Assembly (NCBI GenBank): GCA_048268885.1
Contig: JBLWUP010000015.1
Span: 1 to 64,000 of the forward strand
Length of the DNA stretch: 64,000 nt
Direction of reading: 5' to 3'
Origin: Pelagibius sp048268885
Lineage (GTDB): Bacteria; Pseudomonadota; Alphaproteobacteria; Kiloniellales; Kiloniellaceae
Of the stretch, positions 25,011-33,952 are shown piece by piece. Every line of letters begins with the position of its first letter. Position 1 is the first letter of the stretch. The position numbers and the translations under genes were made by a program. The notes beneath the pieces are model-generated. The model searched no databases, was not told the DNA's origin, and saw only the letters and a list, made by a program, of their open reading frames with translations.

Positions 25011-25036
25011 GGGTCCCGGCCGTTCGGCCGGGACCC
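25011..25036 (+). terminator. Strong hairpin between the binding-protein and ATPase genes
   Basis: GGGTCCCGGCC (25011-25021) pairs perfectly with GGCCGGGACCC (25026-25036) around a GTTC loop. There is no T-run. Such hairpins after the first gene of ABC operons usually protect the upstream message or partly terminate, giving more binding protein than transporter. Full termination is unlikely, as the ATPase gene follows 110 nt later. Confidence 0.65.
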
Positions 25037-25146
25037 GCTTCCCGTAAAGGGAACTGGGGATTTCAGCGTCCGCTCAAGAGACGCATGTTTGAGGCGGCTC
25101 CCCTGCGGCAGAGGCAGGACGGGCAATACACGGGGGACGGGCTGAT

Positions 25147-26238
25147 ATGAGCGCGGATGTCGAGCTCGATCATGTAACGATTCGTTTCGGCGAATTCACA
25201 GCGGTTCAAGACGCCAATCTGAAAATCGAAGACGGCGAGTTCTTCAGCTTCCTGGGGCCATCGGGCTGCGGCAAGACGACGATCCTGCGCGCCGTGTCGG
25301 GCTTCCTGGAGCCGACCCTGGGCGAAGTCCGCATCGGCGGCAAAAACATGAAGGGGATCGGGCCGAACAAGCGGCCGACCGCGCTGATCTTCCAGAACCT
25401 GGCGCTGTTCCCCCTGATGAGCGTGGCGGACAACATCGCCTTCGGCCTGGAGGTGCGCGGCGTCGGCAAGGCCGAGCGGCGCAAGCGGGCCGACGAACTG
25501 CTGGAGCTGATCGCCCTCGGCGACCAGGGCAACAAGAAAGTCAGCGAGCTTTCCGGCGGCCAGAAGCAGCGTGTGGCCATCGCCCGCGCCCTGGCGGTCG
25601 AGCCGGACGTGCTGCTGCTCGACGAGCCGCTCTCGGCCTTGGACCTGAAACTGCGCCAGCACATGCGCACGGAGCTGCGCGCCATTCAGCAGCGCGTCGG
25701 GATCACCTTCATCTACATCACGCATGACCAGGGCGAAGCGCTGACCATGTCGGACCGCATCGCCGTGATGAGCCAGGGCATCATCCAGCAGGTCGGTACC
25801 GGCACCGAGGTCTACGAGAATTCACAGACCGCTTTCGTCGCCTCCTTCGTCGGCGAGAACAATCCCTTCACCGGCAAGGTCGCCGGCATCGACGGCCACT
25901 ACGCCGCGATCGATACCGCCTTCGGCCGGCTGCGCGGGCGCAACGTCCGCGGCATGCGGGTCGGCGAGCCGGCGATGCTCTTCGTACGGCCGGAGTCGCT
26001 CGATCTGGCCAACGGCACGGCACAGCCCGACAACACGATCGCGAGCCAGGTGCTGCACAGCGAATTCGAGGGGTCCTTCTTCTCGGTCTTCCTGCGCGGC
26101 GAAGGCGCCAAGGACATCGTCATGTCGATGCCCAATTCCGGCAACCTGCCGGATTTCCGCGAGGGCCAGGAGGCCAGCGTCGCCTTCCAGGCCGACCGTG
26201 CCCTGGTGCTGCCGGTCGGGGAGGTCGCCGATGAATAG
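25147..26238 (+). CDS. potA: Polyamine-type ABC transporter ATP-binding protein
   Basis: A 363-aa ATPase. Walker A is GPSGCGKTT (37-45), the signature is LSGGQKQRVAIARAL, Walker B is VLLLDEPLSALD and the H-loop is IYITHDQGEA. A TOBE domain (about 265-355) follows, as in PotA/MalK-type subunits. ATG 25147 was chosen; the gene is followed 45 nt later by the first permease. Confidence 0.9.
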   Translation: MSADVELDHVTIRFGEFTAVQDANLKIEDGEFFSFLGPSGCGKTTILRAVSGFLEPTLGEVRIGGKNMKGIGPNKRPTALIFQNLALFPLMSVADNIAFGLEVRGVGKAERRKRADELLELIALGDQGNKKVSELSGGQKQRVAIARALAVEPDVLLLDEPLSALDLKLRQHMRTELRAIQQRVGITFIYITHDQGEALTMSDRIAVMSQGIIQQVGTGTEVYENSQTAFVASFVGENNPFTGKVAGIDGHYAAIDTAFGRLRGRNVRGMRVGEPAMLFVRPESLDLANGTAQPDNTIASQVLHSEFEGSFFSVFLRGEGAKDIVMSMPNSGNLPDFREGQEASVAFQADRALVLPVGEVADE

Positions 26239-26283
26239 CATCGACGGCCGGGCCGCGGCGCGGCTGACGGAGGGCTGAGGGTC

Positions 26284-27195
26284 ATGGGTGGTTTCTTCCA
26301 GCGCAACGGCGTCATCATCTCGACCTACCTGATTCTGGCGGTGGTCTTCTGGGTGGCGATCATGATCGTCCTGCCGCAGGCTTACATGCTGGACTTCTCG
26401 TTCCGCGACAACCTGCCGCCGGCCAAGATCGGCGGTCCGGAGGATGTCTACACCCTGTCGAACTATCGCTACCTGCTGTTCGGCAGCCCGGGCTCTCCGG
26501 ACATGTTCAACTACCTCCACCTTGAAGTCTTCCTGCGCACCATCATCGCGTCGATCTTCGTGACCCTGATCGACTTCGCGCTGTGCTATCCGATCGCCTA
26601 TTACATCGCCCAGGTGGCCAAAGGCGGTTTCGCGCGTTCGATGATCCTGCTGCTCATCCTGCCGTTTTGGGTCAACGAGATTCTGCGCGCCTTCTCCTTC
26701 CGCATCCTTTTCGGCACCTCCGGCGTCATCAATGCGGTTCTGCAGACCCTCGGCATCATCGATCAACCGATCGACTTCCTTCGCGCCGACGTGGCGCTCT
26801 ATGCGGGCCTGTCCTACGCCTACATCCTGCTGATGGTCTTTCCGCTCTACAACGCCATCGAGAGCCTGGATCATAACCAGGTGGAGGCCGCCCGCGACCT
26901 CGGCTCGCCGTGGTGGCGGATCCACTGGCGCGTGGTCATGCCGCACGCCAAGCCCGGTATCGCCTCGGGCTGCACCCTGGTCTTCATGCTGGCGGCCGGC
27001 GCCCTCGCCGCCCCGCAGATTCTCGGCGGGCCGTCCAGCCTGTGGTTCACCCAGATCATCTATCGATGGTTCAACACCGGCGGCAACTGGCCGCAGGGGG
27101 CGGCCTACGCCATCGTCCTGCTGCTCGCCTGCCTGGTGTTCGTGCTGACGGTGATGAAGGTCTTCAAAGTCAGCCTGGGGGAGATCGCGCGATGA
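26284..27195 (+). CDS. potB: ABC transporter permease (PotB-like)
   Basis: A 303-aa inner-membrane protein with about six transmembrane helices. The EAA loop reads NQVEAARDLGSPWWRIHWRV, the ATPase-contact motif EAA-x3-G. It starts MGGFFQRNGVIISTYLIL with GAGGGTC just upstream. It overlaps the next permease by four bases (ATGA). Confidence 0.88.
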   Translation: MGGFFQRNGVIISTYLILAVVFWVAIMIVLPQAYMLDFSFRDNLPPAKIGGPEDVYTLSNYRYLLFGSPGSPDMFNYLHLEVFLRTIIASIFVTLIDFALCYPIAYYIAQVAKGGFARSMILLLILPFWVNEILRAFSFRILFGTSGVINAVLQTLGIIDQPIDFLRADVALYAGLSYAYILLMVFPLYNAIESLDHNQVEAARDLGSPWWRIHWRVVMPHAKPGIASGCTLVFMLAAGALAAPQILGGPSSLWFTQIIYRWFNTGGNWPQGAAYAIVLLLACLVFVLTVMKVFKVSLGEIAR

Positions 27196-28085
27196 AGTCG
27201 AGGTCGATCCAGAGCCTGATGCTGTCCTTCTACATTCTGCTGTTCTTCCTTTATCTCTTCGCGCCGCTGATCATGATGGGCATGGCGGCCTTCAACGACG
27301 TCGACTTTCCGCAGGTCGTGCCCTGGGCGGGCTTCACCCTGCGCTGGTTCCCGGCGCTGTTCGATGACTCGCTGATGATCGAGGGCTTCGTGAATTCGAT
27401 CTGGATCGGTATCGGCGTGATGGCGCTGTCGGTGCCGATCGGCCTGGCCGCCGCCATCGTCATGACCCAGGTCCACAAGAAGCTGCAGACCGTCTACTAC
27501 ACCGTGGTGGTCTCGCCGGTGCTGATGCCCGGCGTCATCCTCGGGATCTCGACTCTGGTTTTCTGGGACCGCCTGGGCACCTGGGTCGACGCCGACTACG
27601 AGAGCTTCTTCTACAGCGGCATGTTCCTGACCATCGTCGGCCAGTCGACCTTCATCTCGGCCTATACCATGCTGGTCTTTCTCGCCCGTCTGCAGCGCTT
27701 CGACCGCACCCAGGAGGAAGCGGCCCTCGACCTCGGCGCCACCCACGTGCAGGTCTTCTGGAAGGTGCTGATCCCCTTCCTGCGGCCGGCCATCTTCTCG
27801 GCCATGGGCCTCGCGTTCCTGACGTCTTTCGAGAACTACAATACCACCGTATTCACCATCCAGGCGGAGAGCACCCTGACCACCGTCCTGGCCGGCAAGG
27901 TGCGCATGGGGACCCAGCCTGACCTGGCGGCCCTCGCGGTGCTGATCATCGCCGTAACGCTGGTCGGCGCCGTGGCCATCGAGATCGTCCAGCGCCGCGA
28001 GCAACGCAAGGAAGGGCTGGCGAAGGCGGCCGCCGCGCGGGCCGAGCGGCAGGCGGAACTCGCGGGCCAGGTCGCGGCGGAGTAA
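27192..28085 (+). CDS. potC: ABC transporter permease (PotC-like)
   Basis: A 297-aa partner permease. It has an N-terminal helix (LMLSFYILLFFLYLFAPLIM), a VNSIWIGIGVMALSVPIGLA core and the EAA loop QEEAALDLGATHVQVFWKV. The C-terminal tail is long, charged and alanine-rich (AKAAAARAERQAELAGQ). The ATG overlaps the potB stop. This completes the four-gene transporter; no degradative enzyme is in the operon. Confidence 0.88.
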   Translation: MKSRSIQSLMLSFYILLFFLYLFAPLIMMGMAAFNDVDFPQVVPWAGFTLRWFPALFDDSLMIEGFVNSIWIGIGVMALSVPIGLAAAIVMTQVHKKLQTVYYTVVVSPVLMPGVILGISTLVFWDRLGTWVDADYESFFYSGMFLTIVGQSTFISAYTMLVFLARLQRFDRTQEEAALDLGATHVQVFWKVLIPFLRPAIFSAMGLAFLTSFENYNTTVFTIQAESTLTTVLAGKVRMGTQPDLAALAVLIIAVTLVGAVAIEIVQRREQRKEGLAKAAAARAERQAELAGQVAAE

Positions 28086-28094
28086 ACCTCGGGC

Positions 28095-28826
28095 CTAGCC
28101 GGCGGCGACCTGCAACTTGCCGGTCACGCCATGCTTGTCGATCAGCTGGGCGACCAGCCCGCTGGCTTTGGCTTCGGCGGTGAAGTCGTCCAGGAAGGCT
28201 TTGAGGGTGGTGTTCTGCGGCTTCGTGCCGATTGCCTGACCCACCGTGGAAAAACGGCCGTCCAGCACCCTTGCGCCCGGCAGTTTCTCGGCATTCTCCA
28301 GTAGGGCCGGCTTCAAGCCCGCCAGCGCGTCCAGCTTCTCGGTGACGAAGAGGTCGAAGGCGCCCGGCAGGCCCTCCGCGCGGCACAGTTTCGCGTGTTT
28401 CAAGGTCCGGCTGAGGTAGAGATCGTAGGCCGCGCGGTTCGCCACCGCGATGCGCAGGCCGGGCCGGTCCACCTCCTCGACGGACTGCAAGGGCGAGTCC
28501 GGCGGGACCAGGTAGCCGCCCTCGATTTCGACGTAGGGCGCGCAGAATGCGATGGTCTCCGCCCGCTTCGGCTCCACGGCGATCAGGCCGATGTCCCATT
28601 CGTCGCGCTGCTGCCCGTCCGCCAGCTCTCCCGGCATGGGATAGGTCCGGTAGGAGACGGCGACGCCAAGGCGCCGCGCGGCTTCCGCCGCCAGGTCCGG
28701 CGCAACGCCTTCCGGTTCCCCGGCGCTGCCTTTCCCGGTGACCAGCAGGATGTTTCCCAGGTTGATGCCGACGCGTAGCGTCGCGGGATCCGTCAGTTCG
28801 GCACGCGCATCGTCGCTCATGGTCAT
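28095..28826 (-). CDS. Family-3 substrate-binding domain protein without a signal peptide
   Basis: A 243-aa protein with the fold pattern of amino-acid binding proteins: LRVGINLGNILLVTGKG, GVAPDLAAEAARRLGV, WDIGLIAVEPKRAE and IAFCAPYVEIEGGYLV. The start at 28826 has GGGGGGAGCG upstream and leads into MTMSDDARAELT, with no hydrophobic export signal; the frame further upstream is arginine-rich and not a signal either. It may be a cytoplasmic sensor or enzyme-like protein. It converges on the permease gene 9 nt away. Confidence 0.75.
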   Translation of the reverse strand: MTMSDDARAELTDPATLRVGINLGNILLVTGKGSAGEPEGVAPDLAAEAARRLGVAVSYRTYPMPGELADGQQRDEWDIGLIAVEPKRAETIAFCAPYVEIEGGYLVPPDSPLQSVEEVDRPGLRIAVANRAAYDLYLSRTLKHAKLCRAEGLPGAFDLFVTEKLDALAGLKPALLENAEKLPGARVLDGRFSTVGQAIGTKPQNTTLKAFLDDFTAEAKASGLVAQLIDKHGVTGKLQVAAG

Positions 28827-29101
28827 GGTTTTCGCTCCCCCCAGCAGGCTTCGTGGCCGCGAACGATGGTCGATCGGGCGAGAGAAATCAACGTCGCGGC
28901 GCTGTCGCCCGCCTCGCTGCGGTGACCGTTGTGTGTTCGCACTCGCGCCCAAGTACGGAATGCTTCACAGCAAAGCGCGATGGTTGTACTGTCATCAAAA
29001 CATCATCACAAAACGTTTAGATTTGGCTTTGTCAGACCCCCGGGTGTTCGCTTTAGAGATGCCGAATAGGTAGTCGATTCTAATTTTGGGAGACTTCGAT
29101 T

Positions 29102-30691
29102 ATGTGGCGCATATTGGGGAAAACGGCCCTCCTTCCGGGGGCCGTCTTTAGTCTTTTCGTGGTTCTGACCGCAACGCCGGTCCAGGCTCAGAGTGAAAAA
29201 CCGAACATTCTCGTCATCTGGGGCGACGACATCGGGACCTGGAATATCAGTCACAACAACCGTGGCATGATGGGCTACTCGACCCCGAACATCGACCGCA
29301 TCGCCGCCGAAGGCCTTTCCTTCACCGACTACTACGCCCAACAGAGCTGCACAGCCGGACGCGCCGCCTTCATCGGCGGCAACGTGCCGGTGCGCACGGG
29401 CATGACCAAGGTCGGCCTGCCGGGCGCCGAGCAAGGCTGGCAGATGACCGACGTCACCATGGCGACGGTCCTGAAGAGCCTCGGCTACGCCACCGGCCAG
29501 TTCGGCAAGAACCACCAGGGCGACCGCGACGAGCACCTGCCGACGATGCACGGCTTCGACGAGTTCTTCGGCAACCTCTATCACCTGAACGCCGAAGAGG
29601 AACCCGAGAACCGTGACTATCCCGGGGATATGATGCTGGCCAACGGCCAGACCTTCCGGGAGCAGTTCGGCCCGCGCGGCGTGATCCACTCCTACGCCAA
29701 CGACGACGGAACCCAGCGGATCGAGGACACGGGACCGTTGACGAAAGAGCGCATGGAAACCGTGGACGAGGAAACGCTGGCCGGGGCCATCGACTTCATC
29801 AAGCGCCAGCACGAGGCGGGTCAACCCTTCTTCGTGTGGTGGAATGCCACCCGGATGCACTTTCGCACCCATGTGAAGGAAGAGCACACCGGCCTCTCCG
29901 GCCCCAGCGGAAACGAATACCACGACGGCATGGTCGAGCACGACATGATGGTCGGCGAACTGCTGGCTCTCCTGGACGAGCTCGGCATCGCCGACAACAC
30001 GGTGGTGATGTACTCGACCGACAACGGCCCGCATTACAACACCTGGCCGGACGCCGGCACGACCCCTTTCCGCAACGAGAAGAACTCCAACTGGGAGGGC
30101 GCCTACCGCGTTCCGGCCTTCCTGCGCTGGCCCGGCCAGTTTCCGGCAGGGGAAACCCTGAACGGCATCGTCGCGCACGAAGACTGGCTGCCGACCTTCG
30201 CCGCGATCGCCGGCGATCCGGACATCAAGGAGAAGCTGCGCGACGGCGTCACACTGAATGGGCGCGAGTACCGGAACTACATCGATGGCTACAACATGGT
30301 CGACTATCTCGCGGGCCAGACCGAGGAATCGCCGCGTCATGAATTCTGGTACGTGAACGACGATGGCCAGATTGTCGCCGCCCGCTACGACGACTGGAAG
30401 GTGGTTTTCCTGGAGAACCGCGGCCTCGCGTTCGAGGTCTGGCGCGAGCCCTTCACCGAACTCCGCGTGCCGCTCATCTTCAACCTGCGGCGCGACCCCT
30501 TCGAAAAAGCCCAGCACAATGCGAACACCTACAACGACTGGGTCCTCGACCGGGCTTTCGTGATCGTCCCGATCCAGTCTCTGGCCGCGCAGTTCCTGCA
30601 GACGATGCAGGACTACCCGCCCAGCCAGACACCGGGCTCGTTCAATCTAAGCACCATCGAAGAGAAGCTGAAGGGCGGCCTCGGCAACTAA
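29102..30691 (+). CDS. Exported arylsulfatase, formylglycine-dependent
   Basis: A 529-aa sulfatase. The signal peptide (MWRILGKTALLPGAVFSLFV..., cleavage near VQAQ) precedes PNILVIWGDDIG, whose Asp42-Asp43 bind the metal. The formylglycine motif is CTAGR (Cys83–Arg87). Other catalytic segments are FGKNHQGD (Lys, His) and YSTDNGPHYNTW (Asp-Asn metal ligands). C-terminal residues 440-520 are the small beta domain. Two more exported genes follow, including a formylglycine-generating enzyme. The substrate sulfate ester is unknown. A GGGAGA lies 11 nt before ATG 29102. Confidence 0.92.
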   Translation: MWRILGKTALLPGAVFSLFVVLTATPVQAQSEKPNILVIWGDDIGTWNISHNNRGMMGYSTPNIDRIAAEGLSFTDYYAQQSCTAGRAAFIGGNVPVRTGMTKVGLPGAEQGWQMTDVTMATVLKSLGYATGQFGKNHQGDRDEHLPTMHGFDEFFGNLYHLNAEEEPENRDYPGDMMLANGQTFREQFGPRGVIHSYANDDGTQRIEDTGPLTKERMETVDEETLAGAIDFIKRQHEAGQPFFVWWNATRMHFRTHVKEEHTGLSGPSGNEYHDGMVEHDMMVGELLALLDELGIADNTVVMYSTDNGPHYNTWPDAGTTPFRNEKNSNWEGAYRVPAFLRWPGQFPAGETLNGIVAHEDWLPTFAAIAGDPDIKEKLRDGVTLNGREYRNYIDGYNMVDYLAGQTEESPRHEFWYVNDDGQIVAARYDDWKVVFLENRGLAFEVWREPFTELRVPLIFNLRRDPFEKAQHNANTYNDWVLDRAFVIVPIQSLAAQFLQTMQDYPPSQTPGSFNLSTIEEKLKGGLGN

Positions 30692-30772
30692 CTTCACCTG
30701 CCGACAGAAGAGGCGACCGGGGCAGAGACTGCCCCGGCCCCCTCGGAGCAAATCCGACTTAGGAGAACGCCT

Positions 30773-31759
30773 GTGGTCAAAGCGTACCGGCTCCTTGCTG
30801 CAGTTGTGCTACAGATCGGCCTCTTGGCACCAGCCACCGCCTGGGCGGACGATCTGCCGTCGTGGAACGACGGCGCGGCCAAGACGGCCATTATCGATTT
30901 CGTCACCGGCGTCAGCGCCGAAGGTGGCGACGACTTTGTCCCGCCGGAGCAGCGCATCGCGGTCTTCGACAACGACGGGACCCTGTGGTCGGAGCAGCCG
31001 GTCTACTTCCAGTTTCTCTTCGCGATGGACCGGGCGCAGCAGTTGGCCGATGCCGATCCCGGCTGGGCGAAGACTCCCGCCCTGAAAGCCGCCGCGGCGG
31101 GCGACGTGAAAGCGGCTCTGGCCGGGGGCGAGGAAGCCCTGCTGGAAATCGTCGGCGCCACCCACTCCGGCATGACGGTGGAAGCCTTCACCAGCGAGGT
31201 GGCCGACTGGATCGCGCAGGCAAAGCATCCCCAGACCGGACGGCTCTACACCAAAATGATCTACCAGCCCATGCTGGAGGTGCTGGACTACCTGCGCGCC
31301 AACGATTTCGAGGTCTACATCGTCTCCGGCGGCGGCGTCGACTTCATGCGCGCCTTCGCCGAGCAGGCCTATGGCGTCCCGCCGGAGAACGTCATCGGCA
31401 GCATGGGCAAGGCGCGCTATGAAATCGTCGACGGTGTGCCGCAAGTGCTGAAGGATCCCGGGATCGCCTTCATCGACGACAAGGGCGGCAAGCCGGTGGG
31501 GATCGCGCGGAGCATCGGACGGCGGCCGGTCTTCGTCGGCGGCAACTCCGACGGCGACCTGGCCATGGCGCAATGGGCGACCGCCGGCGAAGGGCCGCGC
31601 TTTGCCCTCTTCGTGCACCACACGGACGCTGCGCGTGAGGTCGCCTATGACCGCGACAGCCACGTCGGCAAGTTCGACAAGGCCCTCGACGAGGCCCAGA
31701 CCAAGGGCTGGACGCTGGTCGACATGGCAAAGGACTGGAAGGTCGTGTGGCCGGAATGA
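30773..31759 (+). CDS. Exported HAD-family hydrolase in the sulfatase operon
   Basis: A 328-aa protein starting at GTG 30773 with AGGAGA upstream. The signal peptide (VLQIGLLAPATAWA) is followed by the HAD motif I FDNDGTLWSEQP (D66, D68), the motif II-like VYIVSGGG and the motif IV FVGGNSDGDLAM. This places it with periplasmic HAD phosphatases. It lies 81 nt after the sulfatase and overlaps the next gene by four bases. Its role beside a sulfatase is unclear; removing phosphate from the same substrate, or an accessory step, are guesses. Confidence 0.85.
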   Translation: MVKAYRLLAAVVLQIGLLAPATAWADDLPSWNDGAAKTAIIDFVTGVSAEGGDDFVPPEQRIAVFDNDGTLWSEQPVYFQFLFAMDRAQQLADADPGWAKTPALKAAAAGDVKAALAGGEEALLEIVGATHSGMTVEAFTSEVADWIAQAKHPQTGRLYTKMIYQPMLEVLDYLRANDFEVYIVSGGGVDFMRAFAEQAYGVPPENVIGSMGKARYEIVDGVPQVLKDPGIAFIDDKGGKPVGIARSIGRRPVFVGGNSDGDLAMAQWATAGEGPRFALFVHHTDAAREVAYDRDSHVGKFDKALDEAQTKGWTLVDMAKDWKVVWPE

Positions 31760-32718
31760 TTCGATCCCTAGCCTTGGCCGCGGCGCTCTGCACCGCAATC
31801 TCCGCACCCGCCGCCGCCGCCGACTTCGTGCGCATCGAGGGCGGCACCTTCACCATGGGCTCGCAGGAGTTCTACCGCGAGGAAGGTCCGCCGCGGGAGG
31901 TCACCGTCGGTTCCTTCCTGATCTCGCGCACCGAGGTGACCAACGCCGACTTCGCCGCCTTTGTGAAGGCTACGGGTTACGTCACCATTGCCGAGCGCGG
32001 CCCCGACCCGGCGGAGCATCCGAACTGGCCGAAAGACCTGCTGGTGCCCGGCTCCATGGTCTTCTCCATGCCCGAGAAGGTCGCCGGCCGCGCGGACAAC
32101 ATGCAGTGGTGGTCCTACGTCCCCGGCGCCAATTGGCGCCACCCCGCTGGTCCCGGCAGCAGCATCGAGGGCAAGGAGGACCATCCGGTGGTGCAGGTCT
32201 CGCCGGAGGACGCGGCGGCCTATGCCGCCTGGGTGGGCGGCCGCCTGCCGACCGAAGCCGAGTGGGAATACGCGGCGCGCGGCGGCCTCGACCGGGCGAC
32301 CTACACCTGGGGGGCCACCTATGACCCCCTGGATGGCTGGAAGGCGAACACCTGGCAGGGTGCCTTCCCGACCGACGACCGCATCGAGGACGGCTACCAC
32401 GGCACCGCGCCCGCCGGCTCCTTTCCGGCCAACGGCTATGGCCTCTACGACATGGCCGGCAATGTCTGGGAGCACGTCGCCGACTGGTGGGTACCGGGAC
32501 ATCCGGAGATCAAGCAGACCGACCCCCAGGGCCCGCCGGAGGCTCTCGCCGCGAGGTTCTCGCCGCCGGAGATCGGAGCCCAGCACGTGGTGAAGGGCGG
32601 CTCCTGGCTCTGTGCGCCGAACTTCTGCCTGCGCTACCGCCCCGCGGCGCGCCAGCCGAGCGAACAGGAACTCGGCTCCAATCACATCGGCTTCCGCATC
32701 GTGAAGGACGTGGAATAA
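31756..32718 (+). CDS. Exported formylglycine-generating enzyme (sulfatase-modifying factor)
   Basis: A 320-aa FGE/SUMF1-fold protein. The signal peptide is MIRSLALAAALCTAISAPAA. The FGE-sulfatase domain runs from FVRIEGGTFTMGS through RLPTEAEWEYAARGG to YGLYDMAGNVWEHVADWW. The Cys pair of true FGEs is present: Cys286 and Cys291 in GGSWLCAPNFCLRYRPAAR, with the C-x4-C spacing seen in human FGE. This favours real catalytic FGE over the many FGE-fold relatives without cysteines. ATG 31756 overlaps the HAD stop (ATGA). It probably converts Cys83 of the sulfatase to formylglycine after export. Confidence 0.9.
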   Translation: MIRSLALAAALCTAISAPAAAADFVRIEGGTFTMGSQEFYREEGPPREVTVGSFLISRTEVTNADFAAFVKATGYVTIAERGPDPAEHPNWPKDLLVPGSMVFSMPEKVAGRADNMQWWSYVPGANWRHPAGPGSSIEGKEDHPVVQVSPEDAAAYAAWVGGRLPTEAEWEYAARGGLDRATYTWGATYDPLDGWKANTWQGAFPTDDRIEDGYHGTAPAGSFPANGYGLYDMAGNVWEHVADWWVPGHPEIKQTDPQGPPEALAARFSPPEIGAQHVVKGGSWLCAPNFCLRYRPAARQPSEQELGSNHIGFRIVKDVE

Positions 32719-33241
32719 GAGACGGCCCGGAAACGGCCTCCCGTGCCGTTTCTGTGACCGCCCCCGACTTGGCCGGGCGCTCGGCGAACCCGCCGCGCAG
32801 CTTGGTCAACGCCTCACCGCGATAGCTTTTGCCGCGGCCAGCGCCGCCACATTGGGTCTGCTGGCGCTCTGGCTGCTCTTTCTCTCGGCGGCGCTCCGTA
32901 GCGCCCTCCTCTGCCTGGCGATCGCCGCACTTGGCGGGAAGTGCCAAGCAAACGGCGCGCAAAGCCAAACACAGGCCCGCTTCCGCCGCCTATCTCCACG
33001 GCGAAGTTCGGGACGCTACTCGGTTGCCCGGCACTCCCGCAAGCGGTGCGAAAAACGCCGCGTATCGCCCTCGCTCGGCCGGACCGGGTTGGGCAGGCGC
33101 GATACCCGACAAGGCCGCTTTCTCCGGCGAGGAACACCTCCCTTGAAAGCGAGCGGCACCGCGCCTGCAAAGAGGACGTTGCCGCGAGGATCTTCGAGCA
33201 TGGTGTCCGACCGCCGTAACAGCTAACTGAGCCAACGACGA
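32719..33241. other. 523-nt region without a convincing gene
   Basis: Several overlapping frames exist on both strands, but all are arginine- and serine-rich with no fold pattern, as expected of non-coding GC-rich DNA. No terminator with a T-run follows the FGE gene. The last 20 nt before 33242 hold no good Shine-Dalgarno for the regulator (GCCAACGACGA). Nothing else is seen. Confidence 0.4.
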
Positions 33242-33907
33242 ATGAAAATACTCTTAGCCGACGACCACTGGATCGTGCGCAGCGCCATGAGGCAGCTGTT
33301 GAGCCGCCTGGAACCGGCCTGTGAGGTCATCGAGGCCACGGACTTTCACCAGGTCTTGCGCCTCGTTGACGAACATCCTGACGTGGACCTTGCCTTGCTG
33401 GACCTTGTCATGCCGGGAATGAACCGGCTCAAGGGACTTATTGAATTGCGTCACGACAAACCGGCGATGCCGCTGGTCGTCATCTCAGCGCTCGAAGATC
33501 GCCGGATCATCCGGCGCTGCATGTCGGCCGGTGTCACGGGATATATTCCGAAGTCGGCGCCCAGCCAGGAGGTCGAATCAATGCTGCAGACGGTCCTCGA
33601 CGGCGGCGTTGCCTTTCCGCCGCGTTTGCTCGCCCCGGGTCACCCGGCCGACCAGGCACTGATCGGGGGGATGGCCCCCGCAAGGCCCCTGGGCGAGGCA
33701 CTTCGGGGTCTTACTCCTCGACAACGCCAGGTCTTCAAGTGCCTAGGGCAGGGCATGACGAACCTGGAGATCAGCCGCTCCCTCGGCATTTCTCCACATA
33801 CGGTGAGAGCCCATAGCGCGGCAATCGTCCAGCGCCTGGGTGTCGGGAACAGGACCCAGGTCGCCCTCAACGCCGCCATGTTGCTGGCCGAAACGGAAAC
33901 GCTTTAG
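33242..33907 (+). CDS. NarL/FixJ-type response regulator, orphan
   Basis: A 221-aa regulator. The receiver has the acidic pair D7-D8, the phospho-acceptor D54 (LALLDLVMPGM) and K104 (YIPKSA). A LuxR HTH follows (LTPRQRQVFKCLGQGMTNLE, ISRSLGISPHTVRAHSAAI). No kinase gene is adjacent, so the partner is elsewhere. Neighbours on both sides face different roles, so the target cannot be guessed. Confidence 0.9.
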   Translation: MKILLADDHWIVRSAMRQLLSRLEPACEVIEATDFHQVLRLVDEHPDVDLALLDLVMPGMNRLKGLIELRHDKPAMPLVVISALEDRRIIRRCMSAGVTGYIPKSAPSQEVESMLQTVLDGGVAFPPRLLAPGHPADQALIGGMAPARPLGEALRGLTPRQRQVFKCLGQGMTNLEISRSLGISPHTVRAHSAAIVQRLGVGNRTQVALNAAMLLAETETL

Positions 33908-33952
33908 ACCAGTGGCACTGAGGCCAGCCCGCGGCTGGCGCCAGCGGTGGCC

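Noticed and set aside
32510..32968. Minus-strand frame with LTKLRGGFAE, resembling the end of the aminotransferase at 33953 (FTKLRGVLAKH)
   Set aside because: Similarity covers only about ten residues and part of the frame is antisense to the FGE gene; a duplicated gene end is possible but not supported.
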